Below, piece after piece: positions 1 to 12,500 of a stretch of DNA of 64,000 nucleotides. Position numbers and translations under genes: made by a program. The notes beneath the pieces are model-generated. The model saw nothing but the letters and a program-made list of their open reading frames with translations, searched no databases and was not told where the DNA came from. Source of the DNA: Siderastrea siderea. Lineage: Eukaryota > Cnidaria > Anthozoa > Scleractinia > Rhizangiidae. Every line of letters begins with the position of its first letter. The first letter of the stretch is position 1. Location of the stretch: NCBI GenBank assembly GCA_964030785.1, contig OZ034970.1, positions 40,728,377 through 40,792,376 on the forward strand, read 5' to 3'.

Positions 1-1522
1 AATGGACATAATCAGCGTAACCCAAAAAATTATGCTAATATCTCTAACCAAGTTTTCTTTTTTTTTAGTTTTTCACCTCTTATTCTCACAGATGTTCTGG
101 CTGTTTGTTGCTAATCCGTCGTTAATTGTTCCTTTAGGGAGTTTTGGTAATTTTTTTTTTTGCAAAGCTCTACGTGCGAGCTCCAAACGAGTTCTAAATT
201 AAAACAAAAGTGTAAACAAAAGATTCTAGGACGTGGGCTGAGTCACGTATGCTGAGGTTCTAAAAATAATGGGCAACGTTTTCTTTCAATTTTACTTAAA
301 ATTGAGTTCATTTTGTTCAAATAAAATCAAGCAACATCTTCTATCAGTCTTTAACTAAGGTTAAACATTTATCTCCTTGGTTTCTCAGAAACTCAGATCA
401 AGGGAGACACTGAAAGGAACGAAAGGTGTGAGTGGAAATGCAGGGGAAGCGGGTTACTTTGTCGTATCTACATGCTACTGTTTAGCCTTTCTGTAGATTG
501 TATACAACTTTCGTTTTATCAAAACTATTAAATGTGCTGAAAATATCTTATTGGTCTAGCCGTATAGAAGACCTGGTGTATAATTGACTTGAAATTACTA
601 AAAAGTAATCAAGCTAAATCACCTTCCAGATGCGATGCACAAAAAAAGATGATGCTACATTTATTTACACATTGTGCGTTTAAAAAAAATGCACTTTCAG
701 AATTCAGAATGCTTTCTTTAAAATATTTGGGAGGACTTTGGTCTTTTTTCTTTGTCTTTTGCTTATTTAATTATTTATTTATTTATTTATTTTTTAATTT
801 TATTTTTTGTGCTGTAAATAAGGAGGGGTATTTCGGTCATAAAATCTATATTCCTGTCAGAGCCTAACTTGTTTTATTTCATTTTTTTTAAAATTCGTTC
901 TCAGAGGATAAATAAATTTTGTGTCAAAGGGCGAAGTTAAAATGAAATTAAATCGTGCTTCTAGTTCATTAAGTGTCCGACATTGACCAGATAGAGATAT
1001 TGTTTACCTTATTGTTTCCAAGTAGATACGTCCCCTGCGTAGTGTCAAGTTTTTAATTAAAATTCGTTTAGCAGGAAGAAAAGGCAAGAAAAAGTCCTGA
1101 CTGACCTCGGTAGAGCACGTCGTTGGCACTCGTACAATAAGCTGATTTATCACACCAAAGGAAGAACTTTTTTTGGCAAACTGTAAGTTCCTTCATAGAA
1201 CACTTTATAGATTTCCTAGTGCCTTATTTTAGAGCCTTTTTACAGCAACTGGATTAATGGCATACTGTATATTTGTTGACACCTGCCTGAATCCCCTACA
1301 CATTTTACGGTGGAAACTGCTACCATAAGCATGGCCTGTGTAGCCCGGCATTTTTTGGGAGAGAAGAATTTGCCTCAGTAAAAGTCAGTTTTGTTTAGGC
1401 GTCGACCGTGAAAGTGGAAAACTCAAAGTGCTCAAAGTTGAAAGCGTTGGTCGACAGATGGTGTAAACCACAGGGCACAAAACAACACTCGTTCATATGA
1501 AAAATGTGTCGAAGAAAATAAC

Positions 1523-1582
1523 TTGTTTTTTTGTTTTGTTTTGTTTTTGTTTTGTTTTTGTTTAGTTGTGTTTTGTTTTGTT
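1523..1582. repeat. TTTTG simple repeat
   Basis: Imperfect runs of gttttgttttg, visible directly. A low-complexity tract with no coding potential. Confidence 0.8.
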
Positions 1583-2151
1583 TAAACTAACAGTATCCAA
1601 ATATATTGGCATAGATGATCAAATCTTACAATAATTCTCAAACTTCGAACCATCTGCAACTGCCAATCTGTAGAAGTTTGCACGTAATCAATGCTCTCTC
1701 ATCAACATTCATGTTGTGTTTATTAACTTTGACAACAGTTTAAAAAAAAAGTAAGTGCCACGAATAATAACCCTGAAACGCTTTCTTTTGCATGGAGTGA
1801 GTCATCTCGTTATATCGGCGTAAAAATATCCTATCGGACGCGTTTAAAGTTATTTTTCCCCTTAATATGTACTTTTATAATGCAGATCTGAAATAATATT
1901 TAAGATAACAGATTTAAAGAAAATCGCTTTTTATTTCGACCGACAAGGGTAGAATCAGTTTTTTCCAATTTTGGGCAATCATAAAAAAAGAAAACTACCG
2001 GTGGCCATGGGGTTGCATTTGAATATAAATACTTGCTTTATGTCTATCCGTGAAAACCACTACCTTATCTAAGTTGACCCTACCTTATCTAAGTTAACCC
2101 TATTTAGCCTAGTTGGGGAGGGGGCCTTAATCTAAGTTAACCCAATTTAGC

Positions 2152-2608
2152 CTACCGTGTGGCACCAAATTTTTGCGGGAGTTTAATTTTGCAGATTGGC
2201 GATCTTTTGTGTTTTGCGGGAACTAATTTTTGCGATTGGAAAAGACTGGTTTTTCTTGCTGGGAGTTAATTTTTGCGATTTTGTGGAAGTCGCGTTCAAA
2301 CGGAACTGATAACATTGTGTTATCTGCAATCGAAATGCAGATAAAACAACATGGGAATGTCACTTTATTACACTACAATGGATCGACAATAACTAGGGTA
2401 CCACTTGATGTATTATCCACCGAGTTATCTATGGCATTTTCTCCTTCAAACCAGTATTTTTGTATATAATTTCTGCTGTGGAGTAAATTTTTGCGAAAAA
2501 AGAATTTGAGGTAATTTTATTTTGCAGGAACTTATTTTTGCGGATCGCGAAGAAAACCGCAAAAATCGCAAAAAATAGAACCCGCAAAAATTTAGTGCCA
2601 CACGGTAG
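2152..2608. mobile_element. Short TIR element (MITE-like), about 457 bp
   Basis: The left end begins CTACCGTGTGGCACC and the right end is its near-perfect inverse, ending GGTGCCACACGGTAG-like sequence (GTGCCACACGGTAG as read). About 27 of 28 terminal bases match. The interior repeats the phrase tttttgcggga and rich variants of it. It codes for nothing recognisable. This is a non-autonomous DNA element; the superfamily is not clear. Confidence 0.7.
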
Positions 2609-3509
2609 TTGGGGAGGGGGAGGAGGGGCATAAAGTTTCCGATGATATTCCACCAAACGTTGTGATTTCTCCTTAATTTCAACTGAGAACAATTTGTTAT
2701 GACAGGCCATTGTTGATAGCAGCCGTACTTTGAAAGGTAATGTTCAGAATTGTGAATTTTCTTGTTTAAAATTGAAAATGTTTAACCTTGCAAATTATTT
2801 AAGAGGTCTTTCAATGTTCTGGAAAATCTAGAAATGCTCATCCAAGATAACCTGTAGTTTGGAAATCATGATGTATTTCCCACTTCAGATGGCGTCATTA
2901 GGTCATGTTGCGGACCTCAAGGGAAACATTTTTGGACCTACTGTATACCCTCGAATTAGAACGTTCTTTGTCATAGCTTTAATACTGTCGGAGCTAAGGG
3001 GTTCCCTTATACATCTTATTCGATGGTTTAGCATATAACACCAGCTTGTACTTTGCGAGTTGCGTAGTATTTTTCCGAGCCCCGAAGGGGCAAGGAAAAA
3101 TACGAGCAATAAGCAAAATGTCCGCGTGTATTAAGTGTTAAGCCACCGAATAAGACATTTATTATTCCACTTGAAAAAATCAAGTCTAATTTTGATTTTT
3201 CCAGTCCTTCGGCCAGAAAACCTGCAGTGCAATACATAATTGTACTGTGTAATACCGTGGCATAATTTGCCGGTTCTCTTAACCTTATATGGTAAAATGG
3301 CACAAGAGTGGAAGAATAGATACCAGTTTTACTGGCTCTAAATCTGCCTCTTGAGATATAATGCTTTCAAGGCGCATATTGATACTAGTTTACACTGCTA
3401 TGTTCATTTGGTGGTCTTTTTTGAACCATCTCTTCCACAGAAAGGAAAGCTTCACAGCAAATGTAGACCTTTTTTGTGCATAGTAATTGCCAAAAGCTAA
3501 TTCCGCGAA

Positions 3510-3585
3510 ATGAAGGATCTACTTTTCTTACTCCGTGTGTTTTTCTACATGTGGATGGCAATGGACGTCGTATTCGCTTCGCAAG
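3510..3585 (+). CDS. Receptor exon 1: signal peptide
   Basis: The ATG at 3510 opens MKDLLFLLRVFFYMWMAMDV, followed by VFASQ, a classic secretory signal with a hydrophobic core and a small-residue cleavage region. The exon ends in phase 1 at CAAG, followed by GCGAGT. This is a GC donor: the nearby GT at 3590 would give phase 2 and destroy the CUB frame in exon 2. Using the GC donor joins SQ to ECGSLL, the standard CUB opening. Confidence 0.8.
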
Positions 3586-6500
3586 GCGAGTACAATATCA
3601 TTCCCTTTTATCTTTTAGGATTTTGTAATGTCATTTATACATTTTTAAGTTATCTGTGACGATTGCTTTATCTCTGTCAAGAACTAAACGATGAAGCTTT
3701 TATGACTACGTACATAGGGTACCGTAGGTTAAGAAATAACATTCACAATTGATTCATTTTACATATGTTCTTATGCCTTTTATTTTTAGCAAGCTTTTAA
3801 GGTTCATGAAACTCGTGCAAAATTGACAGGTAATATATATCGAACGATTCAAGAACAAAAAACTAAGAACAGTATAACGTTTCAGGCCAAAGTATTAAGT
3901 TTTATAGTCAATATTCTTGCAAAAACGACAGAGAACGAGTCTTGCTCTGCTGGTTACGTCATGTGGCAGTGGCAACCTGAAAACACAGGCGATGACAAAG
4001 TGGTCTCAGCCTTGCTGAAGCGAAGCCGTCCAGCCACAAAAAGCAAAGCTTGTAAAAATAAAAAAATAAATAAATAAAAAAAAATGAGCTACTCTAGGGG
4101 TGCATAACTACCTTCCCTTTGTCCCATGAAAAGCAACTTACTAACACTTTTAAAATCTCCTTTCTGTAGACTAGTGTTCCCAGACGGGTTAATGTTCTCG
4201 AAGCTTTAAATTTGGCGAAAAAAACAAAAATTTAATGTTTGAGGCAAAATTAGACTACAGGCAGTCCCTCTTTCCCCTCGGGGATGGTCGTGCGAAAAGA
4301 GTACGCGAGCGAGCTCGAAAATCGCCTGCCGCGTGGAGCAGGAAAAAAGACCGCTCGTAGGCATAGGTTGGTATTGTTCAGCGGTATATTTTTGGTGTTA
4401 CATTTATTTTGCGTCAACAGAGTGTGGTTCATTGCTAAACAATTCTCTGAGAAGTCCCGGATATCCAAATAACTACCCAAGCAATACAGACTGTGTTTAT
4501 TCGGTTCCAATTCCCAAAGGAATGATGCTTAATATTTATTTTGACGATTTTCAAGTAGAGGAGGGAGATTCATCGTGCCCGTAAGTAAAAACACGACACC
4601 ATCAGCATAATCATTCTTGATTAACACACGGCAGCGAAGGGGTGTTAAAAAAAAAAGATACATAAAAAGTTTGTTTTCTAAAAACAGCTGAGGTTCTGCT
4701 TCGGTGGAGTGGGTAACCGAGGTAATAAGGTAAACGGACCACAGATGAGAAAATTCTTGAGGAGGTCAAGCTACCTTATCGCAACTCCATTGATAAATCC
4801 AGTTTTTTTCAGGAAACATAAAGCAATTTTAGCCGTCCTTAAAAAGCGTTTTCTATACATAGGTCACCACTGACCTTTCAAAAATGTGGGAGTGAAATTG
4901 GTTTGTAAAGGATTAATAGACTTTTTCCCAGCATCACAGAAACTTAAAAACGGAGCACAGACTGAGAGGAACTTCCATTATATGATTAATCCATGGATGC
5001 ACTCCCAATGCAAAAACCTTGAACCTCTGGCCATAGGTAGCCTGCGGTGCAGCCGGACGTGTCACTCAAAACCTAGATATAGACCAGCGGTGTACGCTGT
5101 CTGCGACGCAGGTTAGCCATAGACACCTTTCTTAGCTTATCTGCTTAATATCACTTTCGGTTTTCGATGTATTGTTGTGATAGCACTAACCGTGGAAATG
5201 TGCGACGTGACTCCTAATTTTACAGGTTTGACTATTTGACGATTTCAAATGGAAACAATCACCTGTTTGGTACGTTTTGTGGTTACAAGTCCGGACACAC
5301 AGTTGGTGTAACGGGAGACAACGCTGTAATATCATTTCGCTCGGACAGTTATTACGAGGAAGGAGGATTCCTGCTCTTTTTCAGTGTTCAACCACCCGGT
5401 AGGTTTGTATGTGATTATTACATACGTAACCCGGCCTGTTTACACAGGTAACCTTGCCAGGCGATGACAACGAGAACATCGCTTAAGAAAAGGTTTTTGA
5501 TTAATTAATCGATTACAAAAAAAAAAGTGAAATGATGAAATTCCCGGCTTCATGGAAAACGGGAACACTCGACGGTGTATTTTACCTTTCTCTATCTGAA
5601 TGTAAACGCCGTCTAAACGAATTCAGCTCTTAGATAGTTCGGCCACATTGCACAGTATGGTAAGATCGCGAAGTAGATTAAAAAAAAAATAAGGTTTGAG
5701 AAAACGCGTTCCTTGACGTTGTCGTCACAGTGGCCTGAGGTCCCCAATAACGCTTACTTGACACAGTGACTTCTACGTGACTCTATGTTTGTTGCGCATC
5801 ATAATCATAGTACCTCAGCAAAAAATGTTTCATTCAAATTGTTATAGTACAGGCACCATATCGGAAAAATCCCGACCATAGTTTGCCGTTCCTAGCGAAA
5901 TACGTGTATGCATAGGTAGCCTCACAGCATTTTCATAGTAAAACAACTTTACCAATACCTATTTATGTGCAAAAAATCAAAGAAATCGATATTTCAACTT
6001 CTGCCGCCGATTTCACGATGTTCACTGAAAGTCTCTCTTTAGCCACCGTTTTGTTATAGTTTTCCTAATAGTCCACCAACCCAGTAAAGTCTCTAATCAA
6101 AGAAAACGACACGAAAGTAAAAGCCAATCCAGACTCAAACAAACTTCAGATAGAGAGTTTTACGTACTAACTGCTAAACCTGGGTCCACAAGTCGGGTGC
6201 CTTTTTCAATGGCACATTTTCTCTTGCGGGTGTCTTTCAAAGTCTTCCAAGACAAACCGAGCAGCCTTATTTTTCCGTCTAACAAACCTCGCCTCATATT
6301 TTGTAAACCTGATATAGTATGATTTACCTTATCTTTTTCTTTTTGAAAAAGTATTCCCGGTTTAAAAATCATCGACGTCAATTCAACTAATTAAAATTGT
6401 TGTTCTACTAGTTCCACCCAATGTGACATTACCAGGAGAAGTTCTGCGATTACTACCCGGCTACAAAATGGAATTCCCCGCTAAAGGAACTCCTCCCATA

Positions 6501-9500
6501 TACACAGCGCTGATAAGAAATTCTACTGTACTAGTAAACACAACAGACACTGCAAGCATTATATTTTATGAGGAAGGAAATTACACATGTGTGGCGACAA
6601 GTGATTACGGAATCTACGAGGGAAAATTCTCAGTCATTTTCAACGGTAAGACAACCAGATTAAAGTAAAAAAACGTTTAATTTTTAAGTGTCTATTCTCA
6701 GCTTATTATTGTTACTGGTTTTTTTTTGTGGGTCTCTTAAGGATGGTTTCCATATGATCACTTCGATCGCTGCGATCGTTGCGATCGCTACGATCACTAC
6801 CAAAAAATTTGAGCAGTTGTTACGACTTTGATCACTGTGCAGTTTCCATATGATCGCTAAGATCGCTGAGAAAATAAAAAACAAAATGACTGAGAGGACC
6901 TGGATAAAACAACATCTCGTTCGCACCATTTCTCAAATTCAATATGGCTGCAGTCAATGGAAGATTCGTGGTCGGAGCTTGTTATTTTCTTGTTGTTGCT
7001 CTACCAGAACAAGAAAGCATTATCTTCTTCTTTTTCAAAACTCTACCACACGCTAGATACGCTTTTTTAAACTTTTCCTCGTCATCTTCAGCAGACGTTT
7101 CGCCAATTACTGTCCAGCAATTTACCTTCGTGTATTCACTCCTGTTAATGTCTTTTTTACAAAAAAATTGTTGAGTGAGCAGTCGTACTGCTGTAGTTCT
7201 TTCGCAAAGTCTACCGATATCTTGGAATAAATTTAAGACGAAGTGCATTCTGGTATATTTACTATCGCAATGATCGCTGTGATCGCTACGATCGCTAGAC
7301 ATTGGTCTCCATATGCGGATCGCAACGATCGCCATTGGGTCGCTACGATCGCTGAGATAGAACTGTAGTCTGTCGCAACGATCGCCATTGGGTCGCTACG
7401 ATCGCTGAGATAGAACTGTAGTCTGTCGTAACGATCGCTGAAGAGTGGTTTCCATGTAATCGCAACGATCGCTAAACGGTTTTAACAGCGATCGTAGAGA
7501 TGGTAGTGATCATATTAAAGTCAGCCTTTGCTTTAATTTCCGCTGATTGCATACTTATTGTAGCGTCCCCTATCTGGTTTAATTATGTATCAATATTTGG
7601 AGGGTGTTTGACGTCATGGAAAAATTAAGAAATCCCACTCCCTAACGGATAAGTAATTAGGAGGAAGGGCTATCATGTTTCGACTTCAAGCGGTAGGGCA
7701 AAAGTTTCCTTTGAGTTATTAAGCTTGATCGCGTACATCTTAATTTTTGTTTAACTTCAACTTTATTTAATTCATTAAACATTATACTTTCCCTAGACTG
7801 TGCAACTCACTGTTTCTATGAATGGAAAGCCGCAGAAGGGGGAAACACTCTTTCTTGCAGAAATGTAACATCAACCGCGGATCTATTGAACTGCGCACCC
7901 ACGATAACTGTCACAATGTAAGATTGTCTGTAGAAGCTTTACTGAATCGTTTCTATCACGTAGAAATGTCCTGCATTTTTGCTGGAGGGAACATGGGACA
8001 AATGCAATCTCCAAGCTCTTCAACTTGCTCTAGCCATTGAATTGCTAACACAACCCTGGGTACCCTGGGTGCCAAGACAGGGAACTGCTTCGTGTCGGGG
8101 AATAGGGGGAGAAAGGTGTCAGCACACAACTTTTGTCAACATCCAAGCGAAAGCCCTGCTAAACTGCTGTCTCTTGTATTCTTAAAAGATGCTTGGAATC
8201 TCATCACTGCGTCCGAGTGACATAACAGTGGTAATATCTATAAGATTAATTAAAACTTTCATAGGATTTTCATACTTTCGCAAAATTAAACTACATTAAA
8301 ACTAAAATCATTTGATTATAGTGATGAGGAAATTAAGAAAGGTACACAAAAATTCCCTTAAGCTACCTGAAAGTTTTAGTTTCATGAAATTAATCTGTTC
8401 ATAGTTTAGACCCCGTCCAAACCTTTAATTTTTGTTCGATAATGGAGTTTATGCTCCATTAAGAATCTCACAACTACAGCTGCTACAATAACGGATGAAA
8501 ATTATTCCATGCTTACAGGAGGGTGTCTTCTAGCCACCTTTCGCATCTCTCACTCGGGATCTTTTCAGACCTCATCAATCTACGTTGGTTGTAAGTAAAA
8601 AAAAATCCTCTTTCAGTTTCTTGTTATCTTTTCATCGTTTGATGCCAGATGGAATAATAAAGTATCTAATATAAGCAATGTCTTTCATAACCCGCGAAAC
8701 AATTTCGCTTTCCCGTCATGTGTCACAGTATGATCACCTGACACAATACGATCAATTAACCCTATTCAGACGGGGCTTTTTTCGACCTTCTGGGACGGGG
8801 AAGGAGGGGGGGGACTGAGGGGACTTCAGAAGCCCCCGCCATGTAACTTGAAAACCGCCTACGGTATGGCCACCAAAATTGCACAGGATAGTGTACGCGA
8901 TAATTGTGATCACTACAGGTACTGTTATGTCACTGTGACGTGATATGACGTCATCATGACTTCATTTATATTGATTTTATAACATGATTTTTTTCATCAG
9001 TTTTGAATGCGTATTCACAAAACTTTAACAGCAGCATGTCCAAAAACCTTCCAATGTCTCTAAAGAGTTTTTCTTTACTGATAACAGTAATGACGTCATT
9101 ATGACGTAACGAGTATTGAAATAACCAACTGAAACTTTAACAATACGTATGTCATAAACAAATGACAAAAGTTCTAAAAATTTTTCACAGATCGATGATG
9201 GCACAACTAACCAGTTAATACATTCTATCACCATAGTAACGACATGTGACGTTATAGCTACGTCATAAACGTAGACTCGATGATTCACTTAGAAGCTGTA
9301 AAGCAATAAATTTACATACTGTACCTGAAGGAGCTAAGGTTGTTGTTTATATATCTTTCTGCTTACTGAATTATGTTTCACAGATATATAACTGAAAATG
9401 CCATTTCATCTTTACAAGAGGAAGTATTTTCCACACTGATAAACCTTGAAAAACTGTAAGCAAGAAGAGGTGTACTTTACCATTTTACTCCCAAATCAGG

Positions 9501-12500
9501 GGTAAGGTATAAAATTAAATTGAAGAAAACATTATATCTAAAAGCAAACAAACACGTACCACATAAGTCTGCTTTAAGTAACACAATTAAAAAGTAAAAT
9601 ATACTTTTTAAAAATAACATTCTAGCTTTGTTAAAAAATTGCCATATTAGAAACGTATTAAGCTACCGATGGCCAGGATGGTCTTGAATCCCTCTCTTGT
9701 CTAACAAAAATAGTTAGAAATGGATTTGTTCTCGAGAACATGTTTCAAATCTAACCTTCTAAATGACATAATAGCATTTTATAAATGCAAGAAAAGGTGC
9801 AGACGCTCAAAGCTAAGCAAAACATATTGACTAAGGAAATGAAATGATTGAGAAGATTAAGCAGGCTGTACTAAGGTGGTGCAGTCTTCGTAGACAAGTC
9901 ATGTTTGGCTGTTGAGGTAAAAGTGTTCAGATGACATTAAGGAGGTCTGGACGGTTATTTTCACAACTTCAACAAAGTGTGACTAAACTCAGCCTGATAA
10001 TGATGCACAGAAATAAAATGCTAAGGTTCTGGCTAAACTAGGAAATATTGTTGCGAAAACATTGTTGTTAACGCAAGTGTTTTCCAGTTTAGCCGCGCTG
10101 GAGCCATATGTTGCAGACACAAATCTTGCTTCCCGGACTCGTAAAATGTTTTAGAATAAGGTCAAAAGCATGGTTGTTTCCCGGAAGGAAATCTTGTTTA
10201 TGGTCCGAAACAGATGTTTCCCAGTTTAGCTACCTAGAAAACGTTTCTACAAGTTCCCACTGCTGCTCCTGAAACGTGTTTGTTTGTGACGCAACGTTTT
10301 CTAGTTTAACCACATGAGCAGCAAAACCTTTCTTATGCCTGGTAGTTTAGCCTCCCTGGAAAAATTAGAGGAGGCAATGTTTCTGCAACAATGTTTCTTA
10401 ACCGGTTTAGCCAGGCGCTAATTAAAACAAGTGAAACGTTTTAACTTAAGGAATGGTTGTGAGGCCGGGCCATACCACCAGACTGGGGCGCCTCCACCAT
10501 TGTTTAAGTTATTAATGTAACAACTTTTGCAGGGATTTGTCTTCAAACGTCATCACATTTCTACCTGAAAAAGTGTTCTGTAACCTTTCAAATCTTCAGA
10601 GGCTGTAAGCTCAAACATTACTTTTTTTAGCCAGACTATTCGAATTGTTTCCAACCTCATGTCACTATATTATCCTTGAGGTGAAACGAAAGGGCGGAAA
10701 TGATGAAATAAAAAGTAGCATAGCCACTTGTTTTAACTATTTCACGTTTCCATCCACAGTGATTTGCGTTCAAACTCTTTAAGGTCCTTACCAGACGGAT
10801 TGTTTGCAAACCTGACGAACCTGAAGTACCTGTAAGTACCTCCATGTTCAATCACTCTTACGTTTCCGATTGTTTTCATTTGAAAATGGTTATTTTTTAT
10901 ACGTCTAGGCCTTTCTTCAACAAATAAATGACGGAAAATGCACTGCAAATTTAGATTTTACGCGATGACCTCTTGTTTAATCCTATTCCTATTCAGACCG
11001 TGTTTTTTTAGGTCTTCTGGGACCGGGGCGGGGGGAGGGGGGCTGATTCGGCCCTCACCTTTTAACTCCGAGAATATTGAAGCTATGACAACGAAGCTTG
11101 GAGGACAGATAGTACATCCAAAAAATGTTTCCTTTGTGGTCCGCAACATAAGCTGATGACGTCACATGACGGAACGATTACTTCAGGTTCTAAAACGGTG
11201 GCCATCTTAGATCCGCCATCTTGGATTTCTTGATTTTTCCAGAGCCTTTGAAAATTTTCAAAATTGACCAAACTTAAAATTCTGAAAAAACAGCCTGTCA
11301 AAAGTGGTTGCCATAGTAACTTCAAACCTGATGGACAAGGACGTGCTATGTCAAATTGTTGCCAGATAAATTTTAGAAAAGTCACCAAGTTTGGTCGGTC
11401 TAGCTTGCTTATGAAAAAAGTTATAAAAGTCCAAAGGCAGTGCGGGCAAAATAGGCCCCCCGGGCGGTCTGAATAGGGTTAATCAACGACACAAACAAAC
11501 GAAAGCGGACTGGAGAAACCATGTTATTTCTACACGGTTTTGGCTATCCGTTCACAGGTAAACAATTGAAAGTGGAGATTTTCTCCACAAAAAGAATCTT
11601 TTTCGATCGTTTTCAATCATTAACATGTGGCCTGCGAAGACGAATAGAAACCATAACATACATGTAGACAACAACTTTTTAAAAATACCTGTCGATCTTT
11701 TGTTTGTTTGCGTTTTGGTTTGTTGGGTTTTTTGATTTCACTATTTTTAAAGAACAACCGTCAAAGGACTAACAAACGTGTGGACAACGGCTAAGTCGTT
11801 TTGCTTCCGTTTAACTACCTAGTGGCTAAAACGGCTGAAAATTACTTGTAAAAGATTGGTTAAATATATCTTAACTTCTAAATCTTTTTTGTGCCATCTT
11901 TTTACAGTTATTTGTCTTCAAATGCTATCACACTCCTATCAGACAGAGTTTTTGGAAACTTACCAAATTTGTTATACTTGTGAGTGTTAAAAAAGTCAAC
12001 TTAACCTGAACCAACTAAAACCCACCAGAAATTAATCAGAAGGATGGACTAAAAGACTACCTTTTTAAAAACGTCCCTATATGCTTGGTCCAACATTGCT
12101 GGATGCTACGTTCTGTTTGCTTGGCCGCCATATTTAATGACAAAGTTTCCCAACATTTCATTTACCAACATTTCTTTAAATCTCAGGTGAACACAATAAT
12201 GCTAGATTCATAGACGAAATTATTCTTGAACACCAAGGAAATCAATGGAACGTTTGTCAGAGCTTTCTTCGCGCTGTGAAACAAATGCAAAGCGAGTATC
12301 ATTGTGCCCACCGACTAATCCTTCAAGAGATTAGGCATGTTTCAAACAAGCGTGCTACTGCCCTACATTGCTAAGTTCGGGCTCGAATACCATGAGTATG
12401 ACAGGACTTGTCTTCAGACGTTGAATTTAATGGCGATCTTGCAATCTCTGATTATATATTCGTGTGGCAACCCCGTCAGAATTTTGTTTTCATAAAGATA

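Larger units (their letters stand above)
1..3509. other. Upstream gene-free region
   Basis: No coding exon is supported here. The ORFs are short, AT-rich and lack protein-like composition. The stretch contains a TTTTG-type simple repeat near 1.5 kb, a short tandem block near 2.06-2.15 kb around the phrase accttatctaagttgaccct, and one TIR element at 2152-2608. The promoter and 5' UTR of the receptor gene should lie toward the right edge, but I see no convincing TATA box. Confidence 0.5.

Noticed and set aside
3590..3591. GT donor alternative to the GC donor of exon 1
   Set aside because: It would leave phase 2 and shift exon 2 into a frame with no CUB residues and an early stop.
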